64,000 bases of DNA from positions 1 through 64,000 of the forward strand of contig CAZCZO010000009.1 of NCBI GenBank assembly GCA_964503275.1. The letters run 5' to 3'. Numbering within the stretch: position 1 is the first letter of the stretch; each line of letters starts with the position of its first letter. This document shows, piece after piece, positions 54,091-63,567 of this stretch. Made by a program: the position numbers and the translations under genes. Source of the stretch: DASRAP01 sp964503275 (lineage in GTDB: Bacteria; Gemmatimonadota; Gemmatimonadetes; Gemmatimonadales; Gemmatimonadaceae). The notes under the pieces are model-generated. The model searched no databases, was not told where the DNA came from, and was given only the letters and a program-made list of their open reading frames with translations.

Positions 54091-54755
54091 CGCTTCACGC
54101 GCAGGGCCACCGAGCCGCGAATGCCCACGACCATGTCGGCCCCTTCGAAGCTCGACACCGAGACGGTCGGGCCCACTTGGATCCATTCGTCGAAGCGGAA
54201 GCCGAGCCCGAAGGTGAACACGCCCGCCGTGTCACCCACATCCTCGTCCTCGGTCTCGCCCACGCCCACGAAGGTGCCGCGCACCTGCGTCAGCTGCACG
54301 ATGCCATACGGCACCACCGACACATAGCGGTCTTCGGAGAGCTGCGCGCCGAAGCCGATCCCGACGCTGAGCGAGGTGAGCCGGGCCTGTGCGGTGCCGC
54401 CGTCGGTGGTCTCGAAGTCGGATCCCCGCGTGAAACGGGCCGAGACGATGGGGCAGAACTCGAGCAGATCCTCGGTCTTGCGGCGGGTCCCGACGAGGAA
54501 GCCGACGCGCCGACGGGTCTCGGAGGGGTTGCGGAACACATCGTAGGAGCCGCCCACCCCGGTGATCAGGCGGCCCTGCCACCAGCCCACGGTGCCCTCG
54601 AGCCCGCCGCCCACCCGGCTGCCGTCGACCGACCCCCCCAGCGCCACATTGATGGGGCCCGAGGCGAACGAGGGATTCCCGAGGCAGGACTGTGCCTCCA
54701 CCGCCGTCGTGGCCGTCAGGGTACCAAGGAACGCAGCGAGCAGATGGCGACGCAT
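54087..54755 (-). CDS. Outer-membrane beta-barrel protein (SCLGxPSF family, copy A)
   Basis: A 222-residue protein with a signal peptide (about residues 1-21, ending AVEAQ) followed directly by SCLGNPSFASG. An alternating strand pattern of an eight- to ten-stranded barrel follows (GGGLEGTVGWWQGRLITGVGG, VSVVPYGIVQLTQVRGTF, AGVFTFGLGFRF). It shares the SCLGxPSF start and the CP(I/L)(V/A)SA motif (EFCPIVSARF) with the next gene upstream, so the two are paralogues. The function is unknown. It converges on xerC with a four-base overlap. Confidence 0.7.
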   Translation of the reverse strand: MRRHLLAAFLGTLTATTAVEAQSCLGNPSFASGPINVALGGSVDGSRVGGGLEGTVGWWQGRLITGVGGSYDVFRNPSETRRRVGFLVGTRRKTEDLLEFCPIVSARFTRGSDFETTDGGTAQARLTSLSVGIGFGAQLSEDRYVSVVPYGIVQLTQVRGTFVGVGETEDEDVGDTAGVFTFGLGFRFDEWIQVGPTVSVSSFEGADMVVGIRGSVALRVKR

Positions 54756-54839
54756 AGCGGGCGTGGGAGGAAGGTTGCCCCAATCTACCCCGGGGGGCGC
54801 GGGTCGGTCATCGGGCCGACGACCGGGTGGCCGAACGCA

Positions 54840-54880
54840 CGAAGGGCCGCCGCTCCCGTACCCGGAGCGGCGGCCCTTCG
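54840..54880 (-). terminator. 17-bp hairpin between the two outer-membrane protein genes
   Basis: Arms 54840-54856 and 54864-54880 are perfect complements around a 7-base loop, just after the stop of copy B on the minus strand. Only a weak U-rich stretch follows. It probably ends the copy B transcript. Confidence 0.7.
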
Positions 54881-54894
54881 GCCTGCGCTGAGGC

Positions 54895-55521
54895 CTAGCG
54901 GCGGCCGAGCGGCAGCGAGATGCGAACGCCGAGCACCGAGTCCGAGCCCTCCTCGGTCGACATGTCGATCGACGGGGCAAGGATGATGCCGTTGCTCAGG
55001 CGGAAGGCCACACCGATGCCGTAGTGGAGGTCCGTGCTGGAGTCGTTGAAATCGCCGACCGCGACACGGTGCCAGGCGAAGCGGGCCGACGCGAACGGCG
55101 CCAGCGTGAACGAGCCACCATCGTAGATATCGAGCGCCGCGCCCACGCCACCGGCGGCTTCGATGCTGCTCACGTCATCGCCCGGGCCCATGCGGTACGC
55201 CGCCGACGCCAGCGGGCAGTACGAGAGCTTGCCATTCGACATCTGCGTGCCCACGAGACCGCCGACCTGGATCTGCGAGTCATCGACCGCGTCGAAGCTC
55301 GTGAAGCCGGCATTCACCCCGAAGAACGTGCCCGTGTCGCCCTTGCCGATGTTCAGCTGGCCCACGAGCGTCGTCGCGCCGTCCGGGAGGTACGCCTGCG
55401 CCGACACGTTCTTGCCTGCCGTTCCGAACGACGGGTACCCGAGGCAGGACTGCGCCTCTGCGGCGCCGGCCACCAGGACCGTCGCAGCCGCAACACCGAA
55501 CAGCCGATTCACAACACGCAT
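54895..55521 (-). CDS. Outer-membrane beta-barrel protein (SCLGxPSF family, copy B)
   Basis: A 208-residue paralogue of the neighbouring gene, with a signal peptide (about residues 1-23, ending AAEAQ), SCLGYPSFGTAG at the mature start, YCPLASAAYRM in the middle and strands ending in LGVRISLPLGRR. The conserved Cys pair (SCLG and YCPL) may form a disulfide. The function is unknown. The start at 55521 begins the signal peptide; upstream in-frame codons are open but unlikely to be translated. Confidence 0.7.
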   Translation of the reverse strand: MRVVNRLFGVAAATVLVAGAAEAQSCLGYPSFGTAGKNVSAQAYLPDGATTLVGQLNIGKGDTGTFFGVNAGFTSFDAVDDSQIQVGGLVGTQMSNGKLSYCPLASAAYRMGPGDDVSSIEAAGGVGAALDIYDGGSFTLAPFASARFAWHRVAVGDFNDSSTDLHYGIGVAFRLSNGIILAPSIDMSTEEGSDSVLGVRISLPLGRR

Positions 55522-55656
55522 CGAGAATACTCCTAGAGGAGGGTTGATCCGGCGCGGACACGCCGTTCGTCCAGAAGGACGACGCTGTAACAATGATGTT
55601 TCGTCGGCCTTGTCGCTAGTGCCGGGCATCACAATGCCGCCCGCCCCCCGTTTGGG

Positions 55657-55662
55657 TATATT
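55657..55662 (+). promoter_or_regulatory. Candidate -10 box of a leaderless transcript (hslV)
   Basis: TATATT lies 6 bases before the hslV ATG. The TCAGGG between is too close to serve as a ribosome site. This is the clearest example of the recurring arrangement noted in this window. Confidence 0.45.
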
Positions 55663-55668
55663 TCAGGG

Positions 55669-56211
55669 ATGTCCCCTACCGTGTTCCACGCCACCACCAT
55701 CCTCGCCGTCCGCCGCGACGGCCGCCTCGCGATGGGGGGCGACGGGCAGGTCACGGTCGGCGATACCGTGATGAAGGCCACCGCCCAGAAGGTCCGCCTC
55801 CTCAAGGGCGGCAAGGTCGTCGCCGGCTTCGCGGGGGCGGCCGCCGACGCCTTCACCCTCTTCGAGCGCTTCGAGGAAAAGCTCGAACGCCACCCGGGCA
55901 ACCTGCCCCGGGCCGCCGTCGAACTCGCCAAGGACTGGCGGGCCGACCGCGTCCTCCGCCGCCTCGACGCCCTCTTGGCCGTCGCCGACCACACCCACGG
56001 CTTCATCCTCTCGGGCACCGGCGAGCTCATCGAGCCCGACGACGGCATCCTCGCCATCGGCTCCGGCGGCCCCTACGCGCTGGCCGCCGCCCGCGCCCTC
56101 CTCGCCAACACCCAGCTCCCGCCCACCGACCTGGTGCGCGCGGCGCTCACCATCGCCGGCGAGATCTGCGTGTACACCAACACCAACATCGTCGTCGTCG
56201 AACCGACCTGA
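55669..56211 (+). CDS. hslV: ATP-dependent protease subunit HslV
   Basis: A 180-residue proteasome-type peptidase. After removal of the short propeptide MSPTVFHA the mature chain starts with the catalytic Thr (TTILAVRRDGRLAMGGDGQVT). It also has the oxyanion Gly loop (AGFAGAAADAFTLFERFE) and GSGGPYALAAARAL. It forms two hexameric rings capped by HslU and degrades misfolded and regulatory proteins. hslU follows after 45 bases, so the pair forms one unit. Confidence 0.96.
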   Translation: MSPTVFHATTILAVRRDGRLAMGGDGQVTVGDTVMKATAQKVRLLKGGKVVAGFAGAAADAFTLFERFEEKLERHPGNLPRAAVELAKDWRADRVLRRLDALLAVADHTHGFILSGTGELIEPDDGILAIGSGGPYALAAARALLANTQLPPTDLVRAALTIAGEICVYTNTNIVVVEPT

Positions 56212-56256
56212 CGCCGTGCCGGCCGCCGCCCCGCGTGCCGGACCCCGTGCCCCTAC

Positions 56257-57690
<1,434 letters not shown>

Positions 57691-57695
57691 GGCCT

Positions 57696-58592
57696 ATGCT
57701 GCGCCATTTCATCGACTTCGCCGACTGGACCCCCGAGGAACTCGACCAGCTGCTCACGCTCGCCGAGCGCATGCGCACCGGTGCCTACCGCGAGCAGCCC
57801 TTGCTCGGCAAGTCGCTGGCCATGCTGTTCATGAAGTCCAGCACGCGCACCCGGGTGTCCTTCGAGGTCGGCATGTTGCACCTCGGCGGGCACGGGCTGT
57901 TCCTCTCGTCGCGCGACGTGCAGTTGGGCCGCGGGGAGCCCATCGCTGACACCGCGCGCGTGCTCTCGCGCTATGTGGACGGCATCATGGTGCGGATGTA
58001 CGCGCATGCCGACATCCTCGAGCTGGTGCAGCACGCGACGGTGCCGGTGATCAACGGGCTCACCGACTGGCTGCACCCCTGCCAGGTGATGGCCGACTGC
58101 CTCACGATCCGCCAGCACCTCGGTGCGCTGCGCGGCAAGCGGGTGGCGTGGATCGGCGACGGCAACAACATGGCGAACAGCTGGATCGAGGGCGCGGAGA
58201 AGTTCGGCTTCGAGCTACGTATTGCCTGCCCCGAGGGCTACGAGCCCGACGCCGCGCTGCTCGCGCGTGCGCGGCAGGCCACGACGGTGCTCGTGACGGC
58301 CGACCCGCACGAGGCCGCCGACGGGGCCGACGTGATCAACACCGATGTGTTCGCGTCGATGGGGCAGGAGGACGAGGCCGAGACGCGGCTGCGCGTGTTC
58401 CAGCGCTTCATCGTGGACGACGCACTGATGGCGCGCACGCACAAGGACGCGATCTTCCTGCACTGCCTGCCCGCGCACCGCGGTGAGGAGGTGAGCGCCA
58501 GCGTGATCGACGGGCCGCAGTCGCGGGTGTGGGACCAGGCCGAGAACCGGTTACATGTGCAGAAGGCGATTCTGGCGACGTTGATGGGGTAG
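57696..58592 (+). CDS. argF: Ornithine carbamoyltransferase
   Basis: A 298-residue carbamoyltransferase making citrulline from ornithine and carbamoyl phosphate in arginine synthesis. It has the carbamoyl-phosphate motif SSTRTRVSFE (near residue 48), DWLHPCQVMAD, the dinucleotide-fold part VAWIGDGNNMANSW and the ornithine motif FLHCLPAHRG (near 260). HCLP identifies it as OTCase rather than a related transcarbamylase. A GTG at 57687 overlapping the hslU stop is an alternative start, but the ATG at 57696 fits the family better. It is the last orderly gene before the accessory region. Confidence 0.93.
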   Translation: MLRHFIDFADWTPEELDQLLTLAERMRTGAYREQPLLGKSLAMLFMKSSTRTRVSFEVGMLHLGGHGLFLSSRDVQLGRGEPIADTARVLSRYVDGIMVRMYAHADILELVQHATVPVINGLTDWLHPCQVMADCLTIRQHLGALRGKRVAWIGDGNNMANSWIEGAEKFGFELRIACPEGYEPDAALLARARQATTVLVTADPHEAADGADVINTDVFASMGQEDEAETRLRVFQRFIVDDALMARTHKDAIFLHCLPAHRGEEVSASVIDGPQSRVWDQAENRLHVQKAILATLMG

Positions 58593-58902
58593 GGGGGGCG
58601 ATGCGCGGAGGTGTGCACCATCGGCCCGGACGGATGCCCTGTGCGGATGCTACAGGCGTTTCGGCAACTGTAGTCTGCGTAGGCCGACCGCGCTTAGGCC
58701 GTTTGGAGCAAGTCGCGAGGGCGCCGGAAGTCGTTGTGGTGCGAGTACTTGCGAGGCGTTAGGCCGCACTGCAGGTTGGAGATAGGCCGCAGCTCGATGC
58801 GGAATCGTCGCAGCTTCGCGGGATATCCTCGCGAGCTGATTCGATGTCATGGCGACTTCCTCAGTCGTTGCGCAGGTCGAGTAGGTTCGCCATTCTATTC
58901 TC
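58593..58902. other. Gene-free stretch at the border of the accessory region
   Basis: About 310 bases with no supported gene on either strand. Composition becomes less GC-rich here than in the preceding genes. Several short AGGCCG and TTAGGCCG-like words recur (near 58680, 58695 and 58762), but no clear repeat, tRNA or att-like sequence was found. Confidence 0.5.
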
Positions 58903-59121
58903 ATGGTCGATAAGTCCCAGATCCTCGAATCCCTGACAGCCCAAGAGCGCATCGCGCTCATCGGTCGCCTTTGGGACAGTCTGGACCCCGCCGCCGCCGC
59001 CGCGCTGTCACCCGCTCTCGTCGCCGAGCTCGATCGCCGCGAAGCCGAGGCCGACGCGGATCCCGATGCTGGCATTCCGTGGACCGCGCTTCGCGACGAA
59101 CTCCGCACCCGGCTCCGCTAA
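58903..59121 (+). CDS. Addiction-module antitoxin-like protein
   Basis: A 72-residue protein of the type found before ParE/RelE toxins (addiction-module component with the pattern ILESLTAQERIALIGRLWDSLD at residues 7-28). It is acidic and helical, with a flexible Asp/Ala-rich carboxy-terminal half (AEADADPDAGIPWTALRDEL). It would bind and neutralise the toxin encoded by the next gene, which starts on the base after its stop. Because that toxin gene is broken, the antitoxin may now be orphaned. Confidence 0.75.
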   Translation: MVDKSQILESLTAQERIALIGRLWDSLDPAAAAALSPALVAELDRREAEADADPDAGIPWTALRDELRTRLR

Positions 59122-59421
59122 GTGCCCGCGCTCATCGTGCGCGTCCGCGCACGTGCGGAGATCGACGAAGCGTTCGAGTGGTATCGCGCCCGCTCCCCGG
59201 ACGCTGCCGGTGAGTTCCTAAACGCCGTCGACCGCGCACTCACGGAGATCGCGGACGCGCCCGAGCGCTTTCCCGTGGTTCGTGGTCGCCTGCGGCGGCT
59301 CCTGCTGCACGGGTTCCCGTACGCGGTCTAGTACAGGGTTTTTCCCCGTGCCATCAGCGTCGTGGGCGTCATCCATGGGCATCGGCACCCCGATACCTGG
59401 CTCGCGCGCGCAGCGCCATAA
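59122..59421 (+). pseudogene. parE: ParE/RelE-family toxin gene interrupted by an in-frame amber codon
   Basis: The frame starts at the GTG at 59122 (VRVRARAEIDEAFEWYRARSPDAAGEFLNAVDRA) with the typical ParE plasmid-stabilisation-protein fold. It reads to GFPYAV, then meets TAG at 59329-59331. The same frame continues after the stop with YRVFPRAISVVGVIHGHRH and ends at a TAA (59419-59421). This is exactly the expected last strand and tail of ParE (IVVLAVLHGRR-type). The full reading would be about 99 residues, the family length. A change to TAG at codon 70 is the simplest cause of a lost toxin. A truncated 69-residue product would lack the core of the fold. Confidence 0.82.
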
Positions 59422-59464
59422 CGAGGATGGGGGGACAGAGCCACCGGACGATGAGGACGATGAA

Positions 59465-59923
59465 ATGTCCGCAGATTGCTTGTATCTGAGCCCACCTGTT
59501 GCTGGCGATCCGAAGAGTTGCCATGGACCGCTAACGCCGACTGATTTCGACTCCATGGCATCGTCTCGACAGCACATTCGAGCGCCCGATGAGTTTACAG
59601 ATGTGATTGCGCAGGAAGAGTGCCGGCAAATCGTTCAGCAGATGGACTCGTTGCTGGTCGCGGGCAAGATCTTCCGAGGAAAGTCGAATACGCCCGTGCC
59701 CGCGCACCACCATGGCGAGACGTTCCTTCTCGGACCACGATTGTTCGCCCACATTGAGCCGCGTGTTCTTGATGCTGGGGGCGTTCACTTACTGTGGGCA
59801 CTTATGCCCGAGAGCCTACACTTGGAGGGCAGGGAGCATGACGGGCAGGTGTCCGAGCCTTATCAGGCGGACTACTTTAATCGCGTTCGCATCGACCGAG
59901 GTCCGAATACATGCATCAAGTAA
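59465..59923 (+). pseudogene. Metalloprotease-like protein, 5'-truncated and active site altered (copy 1)
   Basis: An open frame of about 150 codons related to the genes at 60974 and 63585. It has a conserved Cys/His core (EECRQIVQQMDSLLVAGKI, then FRGKSNTPVPAHHHGE) and a helix that should hold a zinc motif. Here that motif reads PESLHLEGREHDG, where the related copy reads HESIHLAGHKHDG, so the first His is replaced by Pro. The family tail SEPYQADYFNRVRIDRGPNTC ends the frame. In-frame Gly/Asp/Glu-rich linker sequence lies upstream (59422-59464), but the signal peptide and Cys-rich head seen in copy 2 are missing. Probably a decaying gene. Its end overlaps the next gene's start by 13 bases. 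Confidence 0.6.
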
Positions 59924-60354
59924 TTCTTTTGCTCGCACTGGTGCTGCTTTTTGCTCACCCTGCCGCTGGCCGGCAAAGCAGTAGAGCACTTTCGTCGGCT
60001 GATCTCGTTCGGGGGGTGACGACCGTGCGGCTCTCGTTCCTGCAGGACTCGACCCCTGTGGACTTTTGTGCACTTCCCGAGTTATTTGGCGCCGACGGGG
60101 TCCTTCCGCGCGAGCCGAAGCAGCCGCCCGCCCGCTACGCGACATCGCGCGATTGCTCAAGCGCCGGACGCGAGTCGCGGTCGCTGCCTCGCGTCGAGGT
60201 ACTCCGGCGGACCGTCGTCGGGGACACCGTTGTCGTGCACGGCATCACCGATCGCGGCTGGATCGCGTTCTCCGAGGAGTATCATTTCATTCCACCGTTC
60301 GATGGTGGTCGGTCCGTCCCGCAGTATCGGATCGGGGCGTTCGTTCGACGGTGA
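59911..60354 (+). CDS. Small secreted protein, family S (copy 1)
   Basis: A 147-residue protein with a signal peptide (about residues 1-21, ending PAAGRQ). The body has a motif shared with the gene at 63698: ADLVRGVTTVRLSFLQDSTP, then DFCALPELFGADGVLP, a second Cys in SRDCSSAGRESR, and strands VVGDTVVVHGITDRGWIAFSEEYHF. I recognise no family. Its ATG lies inside the last codons of the metalloprotease-like copy 1, the same overlap seen at 63698, so the two genes travel as a unit. Confidence 0.65.
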   Translation: MHQVILLLALVLLFAHPAAGRQSSRALSSADLVRGVTTVRLSFLQDSTPVDFCALPELFGADGVLPREPKQPPARYATSRDCSSAGRESRSLPRVEVLRRTVVGDTVVVHGITDRGWIAFSEEYHFIPPFDGGRSVPQYRIGAFVRR

Positions 60355-60397
60355 CGAGCGAGCCCTGCCTGGCGCCGACCTACGACCCAAGGAATGC

Positions 60398-60856
60398 ATG
60401 CGGCAACGATTCGTGATGCTCGGCCTGCTGTTCTGCGTGACCGTGCCACAGCGCGTGCACGCTCAATTGTCGCTGCCCGACGACCGCAGCCTGCGGGTGA
60501 TGATTGCGGCCACACGCGCCACCGGCGCGGCCGACGGTACGCCTGCTCCGATCCTAGAGTACTGTGCTGCGGTGCGCGTCCTCGGAGCGACGCTGACGGA
60601 GGCCTTGCGAGCTCGACGTGCGGCGATCAGCGCCCCGGCCGACACCGCTAGCGCCGCAGGATGCTTCGACGGGCTGGGCGACCACTACCGTGTGCTGCAG
60701 GAGTTCCGCGTAGATGGAAACGCCGCGTTCATCAAGGCGCACGTCCGCCGCGGGCAGACACGCTTTGTAGAGGAGATTGTTCTCTCCGGTGGCTCCGACG
60801 GGTTTATTTGGTTCGTGGTGTCTCGGCTGCAACGCGACTTCGTCTTCGAGCACTAG
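60398..60856 (+). CDS. Small secreted protein of unknown function
   Basis: A 152-residue protein with a signal peptide (about residues 1-23, ending RVHAQ) and a Cys pair (LEYCAAV, AAGCFDG). The carboxy-terminal half has strands (YRVLQEFRVDGNAAFIKAHVRRG, RFVEEIVLSGGSDGFIWFVVSRL) whose order resembles that of its neighbours at 59911 and 61750, but identity is too low to claim homology. The DNA just before the start encodes DLRPKEC in the relevant frame, close to the DRGPNTC tail of the protease-like family. It may once have followed another copy of that family. Confidence 0.55.
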   Translation: MRQRFVMLGLLFCVTVPQRVHAQLSLPDDRSLRVMIAATRATGAADGTPAPILEYCAAVRVLGATLTEALRARRAAISAPADTASAAGCFDGLGDHYRVLQEFRVDGNAAFIKAHVRRGQTRFVEEIVLSGGSDGFIWFVVSRLQRDFVFEH

Positions 60857-60973
60857 GCACCGTAGTGTTGTTGGCGCACAGGCGCCTGTCTTCGGTCCAG
60901 GCCGGTTGGACCATGCGCTGTTTCCCAAGGGTCTTCGACGAGCGGTTCTGGATTGGAGTCTTCTGCTGCGCGT

Positions 60974-61708
60974 GTGAGCTTACCCCCGGAAGTGAGCCAC
61001 CTCACTGCCCTCGCGGCGACCATCGCGTTCGTGGTCGCGTCCTGCGCCGACAACCCGGTGCAGCCTGCGGCAACGTCTCTCCCTGTGAGTGCCGTGTCGC
61101 TCAACTCTACCGTCGGGTGTCAGGACTATGATGCCGCTACGGGGTATTGTTGGGATGACTGGAACTACGCGGAGTGTGATTACGCGAACCCGACGTCGTG
61201 GTGCTATGACCCGTGCTTCCCGGAATGGTGCGATCCGGGGACCGTGCTGATCGGCGCGTGCGATCCTGCGGTGGAGCCGTGCCCGGAGGGGGGTGGTGGG
61301 GGAGGGGGTGATGGGGGCGACGATGATCCCGATACCGGCGATGACGGGGACAGCTACTGTCCGAACTCCGATCCGAACTGCCGACTAGAGCTTCGACCAC
61401 AGGATAGTGCTAAGATTGACAGCGCGCTGACGAAGGTAGACACTACGCGCGCCATCTGCAGGGAAGCGTTCCTTAAGGCCAAGCAGCTGCATGCGAAAGG
61501 TCACATCTACCGGGGCAACCCACAGGTGCCAGATTCCAGCGGTGCCCATCACGATGGTCAGAGCCGACTGCGACCTGATCCGTTCACGCACATTGACCAG
61601 GACTTTCTCGAATCGAGTGATCTCGCGGGCTTGGCAGGGTTGATGTTGCACGAGATGTGGCATCTACTTGCTTACAAGGCTCACCCTCGAGATGAAGACC
61701 CACCGTAA
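60974..61708 (+). CDS. Putative secreted metalloprotease-like lipoprotein (copy 2)
   Basis: A protein of about 244 residues with a lipoprotein-type signal (ending FVVASC) and a Cys/Trp-rich head (about residues 35-90; GYCWDDWNYAECDY, SWCYDPCFPEWCDPG). A Gly/Asp-rich linker (about 95-130) leads into the domain shared with copies 1 and 3 (ICREAFLKAKQLHAKGHI, YRGNPQVPDSSGAHHDG). It ends with GLMLHEMWHLLAYKAHPRDE. HEMWH is a zinc-protease-type HExxH, but the Gly found in copy 3 (HExxHLAGHKH) is Ala here. The conserved NRVRxDRGPNTC tail is absent. The frame probably ended early through a small deletion. The start could instead be TTG at 60953 or GTG at 60992. Confidence 0.6.
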   Translation: MSLPPEVSHLTALAATIAFVVASCADNPVQPAATSLPVSAVSLNSTVGCQDYDAATGYCWDDWNYAECDYANPTSWCYDPCFPEWCDPGTVLIGACDPAVEPCPEGGGGGGGDGGDDDPDTGDDGDSYCPNSDPNCRLELRPQDSAKIDSALTKVDTTRAICREAFLKAKQLHAKGHIYRGNPQVPDSSGAHHDGQSRLRPDPFTHIDQDFLESSDLAGLAGLMLHEMWHLLAYKAHPRDEDPP

Positions 61709-61749
61709 ACCACCCCTCCGTGGACCGAGCAAGTGTCATGCTCCAACCG

Positions 61750-62274
61750 ATGACGATCTATCGAACCGCTGCGCTGCTCGCGTTGTCGCTCGCAATGGTA
61801 GGTTGCACGCGCCACCGAGTCGCTCCCGCGCGCCTGATGACTTCAGCGACACTCTCGTTGATCGAGGAGCTTGCCGTACGTGGTGCAAACACCGCGTCGC
61901 CGATGTTCGTGGTGGTGGACGCGGCCTCGCTTCACGACGTGGTGCACCTGACACCTTCGAATATCGCGGCGCTGCGCGTGCGGCTTGGTGACCGAGCTGG
62001 CGTGGGTATAGCGTCAGCGGAGCGCGAGTGTGGTTACAGCCGAGGACGACCATGCGAGCGCTTGGTCATTCGGCGCTTCGAGGCGCGTCGTGATGCAACC
62101 GTCCGAGTGCGCGCCGTCTGGCTTCCACCGGAGCGCGAGGGTCAGCGCTGTGTGAATTCGTATGAAGCGACGTTCCTGTTTCTGACTCACCCAAGCGGCG
62201 TGGCCTCGCTGATCGAGATCGACGAGGAAGATTACGGCAGTTGTGGTTCGACTGGCGCAGCGCCCCGCACGTGA
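61750..62274 (+). CDS. Putative lipoprotein following protease-like copy 2
   Basis: A 174-residue protein with a lipoprotein-type signal (ending AMVGC, near residue 19), then a mixed alpha/beta body (LMTSATLSLIEELAVRG, MFVVVDAASLHDVVHLTP, CGYSRGRPCERLVIRR, VRVRAVWLPPEREGQRC). Four Cys residues lie in the mature part. I recognise no family. Upstream in the same frame, DRASVM resembles a corrupted DRGPNTC tail, suggesting that it was once overlapped by the protease-like gene as in copies 1 and 3. An ATG at 61738 is an alternative start. Confidence 0.55.
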   Translation: MTIYRTAALLALSLAMVGCTRHRVAPARLMTSATLSLIEELAVRGANTASPMFVVVDAASLHDVVHLTPSNIAALRVRLGDRAGVGIASAERECGYSRGRPCERLVIRRFEARRDATVRVRAVWLPPEREGQRCVNSYEATFLFLTHPSGVASLIEIDEEDYGSCGSTGAAPRT

Positions 62275-62281
62275 ATGCGCC

Positions 62282-62587
62282 GTGAGTCCGGTCTCCCTGC
62301 CTGTCATACTGAAGGTCGTCTTGGTGGCGTTGCTGAACGTTGGCGCTGTCTCGAATGCCCGAGCTCACGTCAGCGATTGGGGAACCCAGAGGGCCTTTGG
62401 CCAGATTGCGCGAATCAGCGCCGTCCTTGATCGAGACCCTACAAGGGTCGACGAATGTTCGCTCGTAGAGGTCTTGGGTGACTCCGCCGTGAACGAGCTG
62501 CGCGATCGTGTCCCGATCGTGCGGTCGGCACGCCGGGACGGCGCGGAGGCCTGGTTAGCCCTTGGAATGAGTCCACGCTATAGTTGA
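62282..62587 (+). pseudogene. Secreted protein gene truncated by the IS3 element
   Basis: A frame starting at GTG 62282 with a signal peptide (PVILKVVLVALLNVGAVSNARA) and a helical body (AFGQIARISAVLDRDPTRVDE, LGDSAVNELRDRV). It runs into the left end of the insertion sequence at 62568. Its last six codons and its stop (62585-62587) come from the element, so the native end is lost. I do not recognise the protein. The missing 3' part is not found on the right side of the element. Confidence 0.55.
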
Positions 62588-62591
62588 CAGT
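62568..62591. repeat. Left terminal inverted repeat of the IS3-family element
   Basis: This 24-bp end begins TGAGTCCAC and ends GACAGT. It matches the reverse complement of 63555-63578 at 19 of 24 positions. Confidence 0.85.
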
Positions 62592-62625
62592 CATCACCGC
62601 GTTGCGTTGGCCGCGGGAGGACTGG

Positions 62626-63567
62626 ATGCGAAAGTCGAAGTGGACCGAGGCGCAGATCATCGTGTGGCTCCAAGAGACTGAGGCGGGGACCTCGGTCGCG
62701 GAGCTGTGTCGCCGGATTGGCGTGTCGAAAGAGACCGTATACTCCTGGCGGAAGACGTCTGGCGGCATGAAAGTCAGCGACGCCAAGCGCCGCCGGCAAC
62801 TCGAGGAAGAGCATCGCGCGTTGAAGCGGGTCGTGGCTGACCAAGCGCTGATTATCCAGGTGCTGAAGGACGTGGCGGGAAAAGGCGTGGTGACGCCCGA
62901 GCAGCGACGGACGGTCGTGGCCCACGTATGCACCACCGTCGAGGTCAGTGAGCGGGCGGCGTGCCGCTTCTTGGGCATGTACCGCGCGGTCATTCGGTAT
63001 CGGACGCAGCGCGCGGACGATCCCGCGCTCATTGCCGCGCTGACGATGTGGGTAGAGCAGAAGCGCCGCTGGGGGGTGCCGCGTCTCACGAACAAACTGC
63101 GTCGTGTGGGCGTTCGCGTGCTGACGATCCTCGATGAGGGCACGCGCGAAGCCGTCGCGCTCGTCGTGGCGCGGCGCATCACCGGCCAGTGCGTCGCCGA
63201 CACGCTGCGCGCGCTGGCCCGCACGCGCGGACTGCCCCACACGATCGCCGTGGACAATGGGACCGAGTTTACCAGTGAAGCGATGGATCAGTGGGCGACT
63301 CAGGCCGATGTGCACCTGGCCTTCAGTCGGCCGGGGAAGCCCAATGACAACGCCTTCATCGAGAGCTTCAACAGCCGGCTCCGTGACGAGTGCCTCAACG
63401 AGCACTGGTGTCTGTCGATGGCCGATGCCCAGCGCAGGATCGAGCGATTCCGGCACGAGTACCTCACGGAGCATCGTCACAGCAGTCTCGGCGGCTTGAC
63501 GCCGGCCGAGTACGTCGGTCGATTTACCCGCTCGGCACCCGCCGAGATCACCCAACTGTCAGCGTAA
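62626..63567 (+). pseudogene. IS3-family transposase, OrfA-OrfB fused, catalytic core deleted
   Basis: A single 313-residue frame starting at ATG 62626 behind a GGGAGG ribosome site. The first 85 residues are an OrfA-type helix-turn-helix (WTEAQIIVWLQETEAGTSVA, SKETVYSWRK) with the Leu-zipper-like segment. The rest is an rve-type integrase core, joined without the usual frameshift. In IS3 transposases the stretch after RRWGVPRLTNKLRRVGV contains about 60 residues ending in W(S/A)MDF, which holds the first Asp of the DDE triad. Here it is missing, and the sequence continues directly with RVLTILDEGTREA. The second Asp (VDNGTEF) and the Glu (NAFIESFNSRLRDECL) remain. The enzyme should be inactive. 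Confidence 0.85.

Noticed and set aside
59281..59340. In-frame TAG in the toxin gene considered as evidence for genetic-code reassignment
   Set aside because: One broken toxin gene in a decaying region is far better explained by a nonsense mutation. No other gene in the window reads through TAG.
62578..63555. Minus-strand open frame of 325 codons covering the IS element
   Set aside because: Antisense to the transposase, which carries recognisable helix-turn-helix and integrase motifs.
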